Source: CAZGXI01 sp964529715 (GTDB lineage: Bacteria; Chloroflexota; Anaerolineae; Aggregatilineales; Ch27). From it: DNA of 64,000 nucleotides. The stretch covers positions 1 to 64,000 of the forward strand of contig CAZGXI010000022.1 in NCBI GenBank assembly GCA_964529715.1, read 5' to 3'. The notes below the pieces were generated by a model. That model searched no databases. It worked only from the letters and a program-made list of their open reading frames with translations, and had not been told where the DNA came from. Below are positions 31,886 to 40,226 of this stretch, one piece after another. How positions within the stretch are numbered: the first letter of the stretch is position 1; every line of letters begins with the position of its first letter. The position numbers and the translations under genes are program-made.

Positions 31886-33006
31886 CTGGCGTCCGGGAGA
31901 GTGATCCCCAGCCGGCGCTCCAACGTTTCCAGCATAGGGTTGAGCCACACACGCTCAAAGCGGGGCGGCAGCAGATCGTATTCCATTAGTGACATGGTCG
32001 CCAGCCGTCGCAGCCAGATGGTCATGAATAACCAGAGCAGGGCGTGATCCCACAGCAGGGCAAAACGCGCGTCATCCCAACCCGGCGCAACGCGGCAGGC
32101 CATCTCCGCGCGGTACAGGGCAATCGCCTCCTCCATAGGCAGGGCCGGGCGCAGAGTCATGCTGGTAGCCTGGACGAAACCTACCAGGTCCAGAATGGCC
32201 GGTCCGATCCCGGCGCGCTGCCAGTCGAAAACGACCTGTCGTCCATCCAGAGGTCGCGCAATGTTGCCAGGCCAGTAATCGCCATGCAGCAGCGTGAACG
32301 TCTCCTCGCGCAGGGGAGCCGCGATGTCGTCGGCGCGCTGGATCAACGAACCAAAGCCAAAGTAATTACGTGGTGTGCTGAGAGCCGGGAGGGGTTCCTC
32401 CTGCACCAGAACCTGCACTGCTTCTGCCGCCGCCATGATGGTTTCCGCATAATCGACCTCGAAAGGCCGCCCCAGCCAGGGAAACGTCATCAGGTCTTCC
32501 CCCAGCCCCCAGAAGCGGTCGTGCATGGCCGCCAGGTTGGTGATCGCTTCGGTGTAGTCCTCCCGCGTCCAGGCATCCGACGGACGCAGCCCGGTCAGCG
32601 CCTCAACGACGATCCAGCCCTGCGACGGATCGCCCGCCACCAGACCAGGCACGAGCAGCGGCAGGTGGGGAGCCAGGCGACGATAGACCCCATATTCACG
32701 CTGCCCGACCGCCGCCAGCACCCGCCCTCCCTGGCTGACTGGCGCTTCCTTGAGCACCAGAGGCAGCCGCCGTTCCACCCCGTCGATCTCGACGCCAACG
32801 GACATGGCGCGCAGCGTGCTCAGCGGATCGGGTGAACCGCCTGGCAGCATATGCGGCAGCGGAATCGGCTGGATGTCCAGCAGGCGCAGATGCGGTGCAA
32901 CCAAGTAACGGCGCAGCCCTGCCATCAGGACCGAACGGCTAAACGGCCAAGGATACTCCCCCTGCACCCGGCCTTCGTTCACGACCTGCTGAACATCCAT
33001 CGCCAT
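31882..33006 (-). CDS. aminoglycoside-phosphotransferase-family kinase-like protein
   Basis: About 374 residues. The APH/choline-kinase fold is recognised by FTLLHGDYWPGNIARPL (Brenner-type HGDxxxxN) and VVFDWQRAGIGPAILDLVGF (metal-binding DW). The N-terminal lobe contains LPLVLKEAPVSQGGRVLAAV with the ATP-binding Lys and a REYGVYRRLAPHL helix. Family members phosphorylate small hydroxyl substrates; specificity cannot be inferred and antibiotic resistance should not be assumed. The start at 33006 (MAMDVQQ) or 33000 is uncertain because the ribosome-binding site is poor and a repeat element begins immediately upstream. Confidence 0.8.
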   Translation of the reverse strand: MAMDVQQVVNEGRVQGEYPWPFSRSVLMAGLRRYLVAPHLRLLDIQPIPLPHMLPGGSPDPLSTLRAMSVGVEIDGVERRLPLVLKEAPVSQGGRVLAAVGQREYGVYRRLAPHLPLLVPGLVAGDPSQGWIVVEALTGLRPSDAWTREDYTEAITNLAAMHDRFWGLGEDLMTFPWLGRPFEVDYAETIMAAAEAVQVLVQEEPLPALSTPRNYFGFGSLIQRADDIAAPLREETFTLLHGDYWPGNIARPLDGRQVVFDWQRAGIGPAILDLVGFVQATSMTLRPALPMEEAIALYRAEMACRVAPGWDDARFALLWDHALLWLFMTIWLRRLATMSLMEYDLLPPRFERVWLNPMLETLERRLGITLPDAS

Positions 33007-33010
33007 GAAC

Positions 33011-33110
33011 GTTCTAAGTTCAAAGAATTGAGTTTTAAGTTCGGCAGTCACACACTCAAAGTACGAACGGCGCAAAAGCGCCTTTGAACTCAGAACTCAA
33101 AACTTTAAAC
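33011..33110. repeat. about 100-base inverted-repeat element, 'GAGTTC/AAGTTT' family, copy 1
   Basis: Left arm 33011-33042 and right arm 33083-33110 are built of alternating GAGTTC and AAGTTT-like units in inverted orientation, so the element can fold as an imperfect hairpin. Related copies lie at 35857-35893 (one arm) and 51776-51890 (both arms). Confidence 0.6.
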
Positions 33111-33424
33111 TACTCCCAAGTACGATTATAGTTGACTTTCAACTTATCGAGAATGGCCTCTTGCAGGTCCACACCGCTGATACTGGCAAGCTGCAAAAGA
33201 TACAGCGCCACGTCCGCCAATTCCCCGGCCAGGGCCGCCGTATCCGGGGGATCATCCCCCCACTGAAAATGTTCCAGCACTTCCGCCGCCTCAATCGTCA
33301 ACGAAATGGCGATGTTGCGCGGCGACTGCGGGCGGGCAGAGTCGGCGTCGTACCAACCTTTGGCCGTCACAAAGGCGTGCATGGCTTCGGTAAGCGCACG
33401 GAGGGTCATCGGCTCAGTAGGCAT
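33110..33424 (-). CDS. MazG-like nucleotide pyrophosphohydrolase (dCTPase type)
   Basis: 104 residues. All-alpha NTP pyrophosphatase of the MazG/RS21-C6 type, which cleaves (d)NTPs such as dCTP to the monophosphate and removes damaged nucleotides. Seen: SLTIEAAEVLEHFQW (the ExxE pair) and ELADVALYLLQLASISG (ExxD), the Mg-binding set, and the early FVTAKGWYD segment. Length matches the family (about 100-115). It overlaps the sugar-transferase gene by 11 bases on the same strand, so it is likely co-transcribed. Confidence 0.9.
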   Translation of the reverse strand: MPTEPMTLRALTEAMHAFVTAKGWYDADSARPQSPRNIAISLTIEAAEVLEHFQWGDDPPDTAALAGELADVALYLLQLASISGVDLQEAILDKLKVNYNRTWE

Positions 33425-34892
33425 TGGGGCTGCGCCCTGTCAGCATCTGGATAACTGTGCGAATAAGAATCTTGACATCCAGCCAGAGCGACCAGTTCTC
33501 CACGTAGTACAGATCGTATTTGGTGCGCTCCTGGACCGATGTATCGCCTCGCAGCCCGTTCACCTGCGCCCAGCCGGTCATCCCGGCCTTCATCTGGTGA
33601 CGTTCCATGTAACGCGGAATGTAACTGCGAAACCGTTCCACATAAGCCTGTTGCTCCGGGCGCGGCCCGACCAGGCTCATTTGACCCAGCAGCACGTTAA
33701 TGAGCTGCGGCAGTTCGTCGATGTTGGTGCGGCGTAAAAAGCGGCCCACCTTCGTCACGCGCGGATCGTTCGGCACCGTCCAGCCGGGACCATCCTTCTC
33801 CGCATCCTGGCGCATCGTGCGGAACTTGATCATGGGGAAAGGACGCCCATCCAGACCCATGCGCGTCTGGCAAAAGAACACCGGTCCGGGCGAGGAATAA
33901 CGCACCACCACCGCCAATGCCAGCAGCAGCGGCGACAGAAAAACCAGGCCAAAAGCCGCCCCGGCCAGGTCCATGAGACGCTTGAGGCTGAGACGCCAGC
34001 CACGCAGCGCCACATCCCGCACGCTGAGCAGCGGCAGACCGCCCAGATCGTCCACCGACAGACCGCCCGCCATATAGGCGAACAGGTCCGGGTAAACCTT
34101 GATGTCCACCTGCCCACGCTGGCACAGGGTGATCAAATTGACCAACTGGCGATGGCTGGTATCCGGCAAGGCGATGATCACATGCCCGATCTGGAACTCA
34201 TCGATCAGACGCGGCAGATCGTCATAGGAACCAATCGCCGCCACGCCCAACACATTCCCTCGCCCGCTCTCTGTAACCAGGCCGGTCAAGTTAAAGCCCA
34301 ACTGTGGCGACCATTGAATTTTCTGCACAATGGACCGCGCCGGCTCGCCGTCTCCAACAATCAGCACTTCGTCCCGCCCGACACCACGCGCCCGCAGGCG
34401 GTCTGCTATCTGGCGGTGGAACTCACGCCCGACGATCACCAACAACACCGAGAAAGACCACACATAAACCAGCAAGGTGCGGGGATAGTCCGTCTCAAAG
34501 GAGGTGTTCTTAAGAAACACCGCCTGGAAGGCCACCGACAGGAACACCCCCAGCGATACCGCCGCCAGGACGCGGTAGCTCACGTCAAAACGGCTGACGG
34601 CGCGCGGCAGGTGATATAGCCGGGCAAAATACATCGAAAACAGCACCGACACGAGGTGCAAGACGATGGTCGGAAGATAGAACTCCAGCCCCGGCGGGTC
34701 CGGCGGCAGCGGAGCCAGCGGAACCAGCTCGCGCATGGCATGCCCGACCACAAACGCCAGCGCCACCATCAGCGTATCAACTACAAACAGCAACAGCGTG
34801 AGCAGGTTGCGAATCCGCCGTGCGTGTTTGGTGCTGAGGCTGGCCTGGATTAACTCGCGCGCAACGGGGTCGGTCGCCGGATTTCGGTCCAC
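33414..34892 (-). CDS. polyprenyl glycosylphosphotransferase (bacterial sugar transferase)
   Basis: About 492 residues. Initiates extracellular polysaccharide or glycan synthesis by moving hexose-1-phosphate to undecaprenyl phosphate. Four to five membrane helices (about 25-165) and a Rossmann-like CoA-binding domain (EVLIVGDGEPARSIVQKIQ) precede one more helix near 285-310 and the catalytic PglC-like domain: CQTRMGLDGRPFPMIKFRTM, RRTNIDELPQLINVLLGQMS, LVGPRPE, KAGMTGWAQVNGLRGD. Start GTG 34892 has GGGAGGG upstream and yields the usual family length; it overlaps the end of the GT2 gene by 43 bases. Confidence 0.92.
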   Translation of the reverse strand: MDRNPATDPVARELIQASLSTKHARRIRNLLTLLLFVVDTLMVALAFVVGHAMRELVPLAPLPPDPPGLEFYLPTIVLHLVSVLFSMYFARLYHLPRAVSRFDVSYRVLAAVSLGVFLSVAFQAVFLKNTSFETDYPRTLLVYVWSFSVLLVIVGREFHRQIADRLRARGVGRDEVLIVGDGEPARSIVQKIQWSPQLGFNLTGLVTESGRGNVLGVAAIGSYDDLPRLIDEFQIGHVIIALPDTSHRQLVNLITLCQRGQVDIKVYPDLFAYMAGGLSVDDLGGLPLLSVRDVALRGWRLSLKRLMDLAGAAFGLVFLSPLLLALAVVVRYSSPGPVFFCQTRMGLDGRPFPMIKFRTMRQDAEKDGPGWTVPNDPRVTKVGRFLRRTNIDELPQLINVLLGQMSLVGPRPEQQAYVERFRSYIPRYMERHQMKAGMTGWAQVNGLRGDTSVQERTKYDLYYVENWSLWLDVKILIRTVIQMLTGRSPNAY

Positions 34893-35752
34893 AGTGGACG
34901 CCCTCCCCGCAGCGCCAGCCCTGCCAGGATCAACGTGTGCAGCCACAGGGGAGTTTGGGCGCGGTAGTGCTTGCGATAGAAGATCAACATCGCCCGATAA
35001 AACTCCCACTGGGCGCGGCGACTCTGACGGCTGGCTGCCCGTTTGACGTGCAACACCGTCACCGCCGGGTTGTACCATACGGTCCAGCCGGCCCTCTTTA
35101 CCCGGTATGCCCAATCCAGGTCCTCCCCGTACATGAAGAATGTTTCATCCAGCACACCGACCTGCGCAATAGCCTCTCGCCGTACCTGCATATATGCCCC
35201 GACGACCGAGTCCACTTCGGTCAACGTGTCAGGATCGAGGTACGTCAGGTTATACCGGCCAAAGCGGCGGCTGCGGGGAAAGAGCTTCGACAGGCCTGCC
35301 ATCCGGTAGATGGCGACCTCCGGCGTCGGGAAGCTGCGGCGACAGGCCAGGTCCAGGCTGCCATCCGGCAGAACCAGCTTCGGCCCGGCCATGCCGATGC
35401 GTAGGTCGGTGTCCATAAAGGCCGTCATCGCGCGTAGCGCATCCGGCGGCAATTCGGTATCCGGGTTGAGCAACAGGCCGTAACGCGGCGCATCCGGCCC
35501 AGCCCCGCGATCCAATCCCAGGGCGCGCAAGCCCAAGTTATTGCCGTAGGGATAACCGCCGTTGACTGCGCTGGCGATCAACATCGCTTGGGGAAACTCC
35601 GCCCGCACCATATCTGCACTGCCGTCGGTCGAAGCATTATCGACCACCACCACCTGCAAGGTCACACCCTGGCTGGCATACACCGATTGCAGACAGCGGC
35701 GCAGCAGGTCGCGCGTGTTCCAACTGACGATCACGATGCCCAGGTCGGTCAT
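34850..35752 (-). CDS. family 2 glycosyltransferase (rhamnosyltransferase-like)
   Basis: 300 residues, GT-A fold. IVIVSWNTRDLLRRCLQSVY (nucleotide-binding start), VVVDNASTDGSADMV, LLLNPDTELP (DxD-type metal motif as NPD), FFMYGEDLDWAYRVKRAGW (the ED catalytic region) are all present. It closely resembles rhamnosyl/GT2 enzymes that extend envelope glycans. It has only a short hydrophobic stretch near the C-terminus, so it is likely a peripheral membrane enzyme. Its end overlaps the sugar-transferase gene, supporting a joint role. Confidence 0.9.
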   Translation of the reverse strand: MTDLGIVIVSWNTRDLLRRCLQSVYASQGVTLQVVVVDNASTDGSADMVRAEFPQAMLIASAVNGGYPYGNNLGLRALGLDRGAGPDAPRYGLLLNPDTELPPDALRAMTAFMDTDLRIGMAGPKLVLPDGSLDLACRRSFPTPEVAIYRMAGLSKLFPRSRRFGRYNLTYLDPDTLTEVDSVVGAYMQVRREAIAQVGVLDETFFMYGEDLDWAYRVKRAGWTVWYNPAVTVLHVKRAASRQSRRAQWEFYRAMLIFYRKHYRAQTPLWLHTLILAGLALRGGRPLWTEIRRPTPLRAS

Positions 35753-35856
35753 AGCACCCCGTTCTCCCTAGAGCATATTTTACCACACTCCTACAGCGCC
35801 CTATCCCGCTTCTTACCTCACGGGAACCGACCACCACGACGCGAGCCGTCTCTCAC

Positions 35857-35893
35857 GTTGAACTCAAGACTCCTCACTCAAAACTTAACTCTG
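35857..35893. repeat. 'GAGTTC/AAGTTT' repeat arm overlapping the murE stop, copy 2
   Basis: TTGAACTCAAGACTCCTCA and then CTCAAAACTTAACTC resemble one arm of the elements at 33011 and 51776. It overlaps the 3' end of the MurE-like gene, so its last codons (VKF-stop) come from the repeat. The rest of 35753-35856 holds nothing recognised. Confidence 0.5.
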
Positions 35894-37413
35894 CCGCTCG
35901 CCGTCGGCAGCGTCTGCAGCGGCGTGCCGCGCAGGGCAGCTCGCATAGCCTCACGGTCGTCCCAGGGATATTCCACTGTGCCGAAGCACATGCTTTGCTC
36001 GTGCCCCTTGCCGCAGGCAATCACCAGGTCGCCCGGACGGGCCATCTGCACCGCGCGATAAAGCGCCTCGCCCCGATCCGGTACGCGGAAGAACGTGTCC
36101 CCCTCTACCAATCCCCCCTGACGACAACCTTCGGCCATGGCTTCCAAAATGGAGTCCAACGACTCCGTGCGCGGGTCTTCCGCCGTCAGCACCGTCACAT
36201 CGGCCAGTGCCGCCGCAACTTCGGCCATCATGCGGCGCTTGGCCGGGTCGCGCAGACCGGCGCTGCCGAACACGGCGATCACCCGCCCGCCCGGCCCGGC
36301 CAGTTCCCGCGCTGCCCCAAGCGCCTGCCGCAGCGCATGGGGCGTGTGGGCGAAATCGACGTAAGCCAAAAAGGACTGTCCCTCATCGATTCGCTCCATA
36401 CGCCCTGGAATCGGCGGCGCATCGGCGATTCCGCGCGCGATAGCCTCCGCCGGGATGCCCAGGCCGATCCCCACCCCGACCGCCGCCAGCAGGTTCGGGA
36501 TATTGAATCTGGGCAGCCACGAACACACCTGGAGACTCCCGCCGACGCAGAAACGGACTTCATCCGGCGTGACGACCACATGCTCTGCACGAAGATCGGC
36601 GCGCAGTGAATCGACACTGTATAGGAGATGCTGGTCCGCCGGGATCGCGGCGAAGTAGTCCGCCGAGGGGTCGTCGGCATTGATCACGGCGATCTTGCGC
36701 TGGCCAGGCTTGCGTGCGGTCTGGCTCAGCTTCCAGAACAGCCGGGCCTTCGCCTCGCGGTAAGCCTCCCAGGTCTTGTGAAAATCCAGGTGTTCGTGCG
36801 TGATGTTGGTGAGCACGGCCACGTCGAAATCCACGCCCTCCAGGCGTCCCTGCGCCAGACCGTGACTGGTCGCTTCCAATACGCAGTGCGTCAGCCCGGC
36901 AGAAACCATCTGCGCCAGGTAGCCCTGCACCTCCGGCGCGCCCGGTGTGGTAACGTGCAGCCCGGTGGACGCTTCCGCATCACCCAACACCGCTTTGACC
37001 GTGCTGATCATCCCGGCGCGCAGGCCCGCCGCCATAAGGATGCGGTGAATCAGCGTGACGGTAGTCGTCTTGCCGTCTGTGCCGGTCACGCCGATCACGA
37101 TCATTTTTCGGGAAGGAAAAGCGTGGTAAGCCGCCGCCAGCAGCCCCAACGCCGCCTTTGCGTCGGGAACGGCAGCGTAGGGCACAGGGCAGTTTATTGG
37201 GGCGGCAGGACGTTCCCCAACCACCGCCGCCGCACCATTGGAGACGGCCAGCGGGATGAGGTCGTGCCCGTCCGTCACCGCGCCGGCCCGCGCGACGAAC
37301 ACCCCGCCCGGCTGCACATCCTGCGCGCGGTCCGTCACCGGAGACACGATCTCGGCCTCACCTGACGCCACGACCGGGTCGGGAAGATGCGCAAGCAGTT
37401 CGGTAAACCTCAT
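35878..37413 (-). CDS. murE: MurE-like UDP-MurNAc-tripeptide ligase
   Basis: 511 residues. Mur ligases add amino acids to the peptidoglycan stem; MurE adds the third residue. The three domains are visible: N-terminal uridine-binding (TDRAQDVQPGGVFVARAG), central ATPase (VIGVTGTDGKTTTVTLIHRI, TNITHEHLDFHKTW) and C-terminal (GRMERIDEGQSFLAYVDFAH, FGSAGLRDPAKRRMM). The amino-acid specificity motif, usually DNPR for meso-DAP, reads EDPR, so the added residue is uncertain. ATG 37413 is preceded by GGGGTGAGGG. It is isolated from the usual division/cell-wall cluster. Confidence 0.85.
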   Translation of the reverse strand: MRFTELLAHLPDPVVASGEAEIVSPVTDRAQDVQPGGVFVARAGAVTDGHDLIPLAVSNGAAAVVGERPAAPINCPVPYAAVPDAKAALGLLAAAYHAFPSRKMIVIGVTGTDGKTTTVTLIHRILMAAGLRAGMISTVKAVLGDAEASTGLHVTTPGAPEVQGYLAQMVSAGLTHCVLEATSHGLAQGRLEGVDFDVAVLTNITHEHLDFHKTWEAYREAKARLFWKLSQTARKPGQRKIAVINADDPSADYFAAIPADQHLLYSVDSLRADLRAEHVVVTPDEVRFCVGGSLQVCSWLPRFNIPNLLAAVGVGIGLGIPAEAIARGIADAPPIPGRMERIDEGQSFLAYVDFAHTPHALRQALGAARELAGPGGRVIAVFGSAGLRDPAKRRMMAEVAAALADVTVLTAEDPRTESLDSILEAMAEGCRQGGLVEGDTFFRVPDRGEALYRAVQMARPGDLVIACGKGHEQSMCFGTVEYPWDDREAMRAALRGTPLQTLPTASGRVKF

Positions 37414-37502
37414 TCGTGCCCTCACCCCTGGGAAGATAGGGGCACAACTCCTTCTCCCGCGCCCCCACAAACACGGCAAGTATACCCATGCCCTGCCAAG
37501 AG

Positions 37503-37534
37503 CAACAAAAGGGCCGGAGAAATTCCCCCGGCCT
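37503..37534 (-). terminator. terminator of the atp operon
   Basis: On the minus strand GGCCGG (37533-37528) pairs with CCGGCC (37517-37512) followed by CTTTTGTT. It lies about 35 bases after the atpF::delta stop, showing that no F1 genes are read through from this operon. Confidence 0.8.
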
Positions 37535-37568
37535 GGATAGGATATCCCTGTGGCAAGACAACGCCGGG

Positions 37569-38279
37569 CTAATTCATCCGCGCGGCCATTTCGCGCAGGC
37601 CCGCCCGCACACTGCCGTCGATCACGCGGTCCCCGGCGCGGACGATGATCCCGCCCAGAATGGTCGGATCCACGCGGAAATGAATCTCCTGTGCGCCAGT
37701 CTGGTCCTTGACAGCACGCTGCTCAGCTTCTGAGAGCGGCAGGGCGCTCGTCACCTCGACGGTGCCGCCCAGGTTACGCGCCCCGGCAGGCGCATTGGCG
37801 AAGAAATCCGCCACCAGCTTCTGCTGGCGCTTCTCATCCAGCGCCTCACCCAAAAGATGTTGCGCCGCCGCTATTGCCAGCGCCGCCACCTGGCCGCGCA
37901 TCTCGGCCAACAGCTGATTGCGCTGTTGTTCGGCGTCGGCGCGCGCCTTAACCTTGATCGCGTCGGCCTCGCGCTGCGCCTCTTCCAAAATGGATTTGGC
38001 GCTCTCATCGCCGCGACCGCGCGCCTCGTCGGCAAGACGGGCCGCCTCCCGCCGCGCCTGCTCAAGGATGCGCCCCGCTTCGGCTTCGGCTTCGGCCCGC
38101 GCTTTGGCGTTATACTCAGCATCTTCCAGGCTCTTGGCAATCTTCATCGCGCGCTCGTCCAGCCGCCGCATGATCGGTCGCCACGCAAACGCCGCGAACA
38201 GCACGAAAATAATGCCAAAATTCACCAGCTGGGCGATGAGAAACCCGCCGTTGATTCCCAGTGCACCTAATGGGTCCAC
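37569..38279 (-). CDS. atpF: ATP synthase subunit b fused to the C-terminal part of subunit delta
   Basis: 236 residues. Residues 1-165 are a typical b subunit: one membrane helix (LIAQLVNFGIIFVLFAAFAW) and a long charged coiled coil. Residues 170-236 match the C-terminal domain of delta/OSCP: VEVTSALPLSEAEQRAVKDQ, HFRVDPTILGGIIVRAGDRV, IDGSVRAGL. The delta N-terminal six-helix domain that binds subunit alpha is absent, and no separate atpH follows. Mycobacteria have b-delta fusions with a full delta; this shorter form differs. The GTG start has GGGAGG upstream. It is the last gene of the Fo cluster. Confidence 0.88.
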   Translation of the reverse strand: MDPLGALGINGGFLIAQLVNFGIIFVLFAAFAWRPIMRRLDERAMKIAKSLEDAEYNAKARAEAEAEAGRILEQARREAARLADEARGRGDESAKSILEEAQREADAIKVKARADAEQQRNQLLAEMRGQVAALAIAAAQHLLGEALDEKRQQKLVADFFANAPAGARNLGGTVEVTSALPLSEAEQRAVKDQTGAQEIHFRVDPTILGGIIVRAGDRVIDGSVRAGLREMAARMN

Positions 38280-38300
38280 AATCAGCCTCCCTCAGGGCTA

Positions 38301-38537
38301 TTACAGCACGAACAGGATGATCAGGGCAACCACCAGGGCGTAAATGGCAACCGCCTCGGCGAACACGATGCCCAGGATCATGTTGGTCTGAATCTGCCCG
38401 GCGGCTTCTGGGTTACGTCCAATCGCCTGCATCGCGCCCTGCACCATCAGGCCGATGCCGATGCCCGGTCCCAGCGCGCCGATCATTGCCAGCCCTGCGC
38501 CCAGCGCCTTGAGACCGATTGTGAGATCACCAGTCAT
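38301..38537 (-). CDS. atpE: ATP synthase subunit c
   Basis: 78 residues, two hydrophobic helices joined by the polar loop GRNPEAAG (conserved RNP). The first helix has the GAGLAMIGALGPGIGIGL glycine pattern. The ion-binding Glu lies in helix 2 (GIVFAEAVAIYAL); the residue after it is Ala, not the Ser/Thr typical of Na+-binding rings, and helix 1 lacks the Na+-ligand Gln, so proton coupling is likely. AGGGAGG precedes the ATG. Confidence 0.95.
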   Translation of the reverse strand: MTGDLTIGLKALGAGLAMIGALGPGIGIGLMVQGAMQAIGRNPEAAGQIQTNMILGIVFAEAVAIYALVVALIILFVL

Positions 38538-38600
38538 GGGTTCATTCCTCCCTTTATTGTTATCGAGAAAAAGTCTCTGTCTTTGTCTAAGCGGGTTGCT

Positions 38601-39794
38601 TTAGGGATGCTCGTCGTCGCCGTGATGCCCGGCCATCGCCTGGGCGCTGAACACCAGTGTGAGCACCGCAAACACAAACGCCTGCATCAGCCCGACGAAC
38701 AGTTCCAGGCCGTAGATCACCACTGGGACGATCAGCGCCAACAGAAAGCTGATGATAAACAGCAGCACCGACCCGGCAAACAGATTGCCGAAAAGACGGA
38801 AGGCGAAGCTGATGATCTTGGCGAACTCCGACACAATCTCCAGCAACCCCACCAGAAAATCGATCAGCCCCAGCGGCTTCTTGCCCAGGTTACCCAACGC
38901 ATCCAGATTGATGAACTTCTGGAAGTAATTCGGCCCTTGCGCCCACACCCCGAACACCTGGATCGCCACGACCGCGAACAATGCCAGGGCGACCGTCAGA
39001 TTGAGGTCGGTCGTCGCACCGCGCACAAAAGGCGTTACCACAAGCAGGTTCGGGTTGGCCCCACCTGGAGTCGCGGCGGCTGTTTCGCCTTCAGCGTGTG
39101 TGGTCGCTTCGCCTTCCCCTTCGCCCTCATGCTCAGGGTTTACAAAGCCGACTTCTGCACACTTGGTCACGTAGTCGTCGGGGATGTGGCCGAAGTGTTC
39201 CAGTTCGCAGGCACAGAAGTCCGGCAATGTGGCGGCTGTACCGGCGTCGAGCGGACCGGTCACATCCAGCCGTTCTACCGGGGTCTGGCCGATCTCCGCG
39301 ATCTGGACTGCCGGATAGCCGTTCAGACTGGGGTGCGCACAGTGCAGCAGCCCCACGCTCTCCGCGCCGGGGATCAGCTTGATCCAGTTGGCGATCAGCA
39401 AAAACATAAAGATGGTCATGACCAGCGGAAAAACCCGCCCCGCCCGCGCCCCGGCGATAGATTTGGACAGGTTATACCAGTACTCAGACACCAGCTCCAG
39501 CACCCCCTGGAGCCGCCCCGGCACGGCTTTAATCCCGCCGCTCCTGGTATGCAGCCAGAGCAGGATCAGCAGCAGAATCAGGCTCGTCACCAGCGTGCCG
39601 ACCATCGTATTGGTCAGGTCGAAGCCTTCAAACGGGAAGTCCTTCCACAGCACTTCGCCCGGCACCGAAATCACCGGCAGCGCCATGCCCGTCCCCTGGC
39701 TCGGCAGGAAGGCGAACGGCAGCCACACACACACCACCGCCGTAAAGACCACGATGCCGATCAGGACGAGGAGTCCACGTAACGTTTTATTCAC
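38601..39794 (-). CDS. atpB: ATP synthase subunit a with a Cys/His-containing extracytoplasmic insert
   Basis: 397 residues against about 240-270 usually. The C-terminal half is canonical, with the essential Arg in ISFAFRLFGNLFAGSVLL and a conserved last helix (YGLELFVGLMQAFVFAVLTL). Between the helix ending NWIKLIPG (about residue 145) and the next helix (TTDLNLTVALALF, about 262) there is an insert of roughly 100 residues with four cysteines, C152, C194, C196 and C212, several His, and an acidic EHEGEGEGEATTHAEGE stretch. By the known topology this loop faces outside. The GTG start follows GAGGAGG. The tail is GHHGDDEHP. Confidence 0.92.
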   Translation of the reverse strand: MNKTLRGLLVLIGIVVFTAVVCVWLPFAFLPSQGTGMALPVISVPGEVLWKDFPFEGFDLTNTMVGTLVTSLILLLILLWLHTRSGGIKAVPGRLQGVLELVSEYWYNLSKSIAGARAGRVFPLVMTIFMFLLIANWIKLIPGAESVGLLHCAHPSLNGYPAVQIAEIGQTPVERLDVTGPLDAGTAATLPDFCACELEHFGHIPDDYVTKCAEVGFVNPEHEGEGEGEATTHAEGETAAATPGGANPNLLVVTPFVRGATTDLNLTVALALFAVVAIQVFGVWAQGPNYFQKFINLDALGNLGKKPLGLIDFLVGLLEIVSEFAKIISFAFRLFGNLFAGSVLLFIISFLLALIVPVVIYGLELFVGLMQAFVFAVLTLVFSAQAMAGHHGDDEHP

Positions 39795-39864
39795 GCTCGA
39801 ACCTCCTCTCGCTCAACAATAGTCGCACCCGTTTAACCCTCCTTAAAAGTTATCGAGCCTGGGT

Positions 39865-40128
39865 TTATTCATCCCCGCCTGGGCCGGGAGGCCGGATGGC
39901 GCGCGTCATACGCAGAGTGAGAAAAAGCATAACGCCCAGACTCACCGGAACGCTCAACACCACCAGGACGATAGTCAGCGGCCCGCGCACACCGATTTGC
40001 GCATCCAGCCACAGCCCCAGCAACAATGCGCCGGCGACCAGGATCACCGTGACGAATCCTACCAGCCCGGCGATCCCCGCCAGAGTCAGGTTGCGCGCAC
40101 GGCTGCTGCGGTTACGATCCCCCTGCAC
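39865..40128 (-). CDS. atpI: AtpI/AtpZ-like small membrane protein
   Basis: 87 residues, two predicted transmembrane helices (about 16-38 and 48-70: LAGIAGLVGFVTVILVAGAL, PLTIVLVVLSVPVSLGVML). A small two-helix protein at the head of an atp operon is usually AtpI or AtpZ, an assembly or Mg-related factor; similarity is weak by eye, so position carries much of the call. GTG 40128 is chosen because AGGAG lies 7 bases before it; ATG 40155 has no site. Confidence 0.65.
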   Translation of the reverse strand: MQGDRNRSSRARNLTLAGIAGLVGFVTVILVAGALLLGLWLDAQIGVRGPLTIVLVVLSVPVSLGVMLFLTLRMTRAIRPPGPGGDE

Positions 40129-40179
40129 TCCCCTGCTCCTGAAACACCCGCTCAACGCTTGCGAGCGCGGATTGTGTGC

Positions 40180-40209
40180 ATTCTATCACAAGCCCTATAA
40201 TTTCGCCAA
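40180..40209 (-). promoter_or_regulatory. atp operon promoter
   Basis: On the minus strand TTGGCG (40209-40204), 18 bases, TAGAAT (40185-40180), about 50 bases before the atpI start. Confidence 0.6.
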
Positions 40210-40226
40210 TATTTGTCCAGAAAATT

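Noticed and set aside
31882..33006. antibiotic-resistance kinase
   Set aside because: The fold is APH-like, but this superfamily has many metabolic members and nothing links it to an antibiotic.
37414..37470. second copy of the CCCTCTCCC/GGGTGAGGG repeat upstream of murE
   Set aside because: Only the GGGGTGAGGG end and a loose GGGAGAAGG match; the similarity is too weak and may simply be the murE ribosome-binding site.
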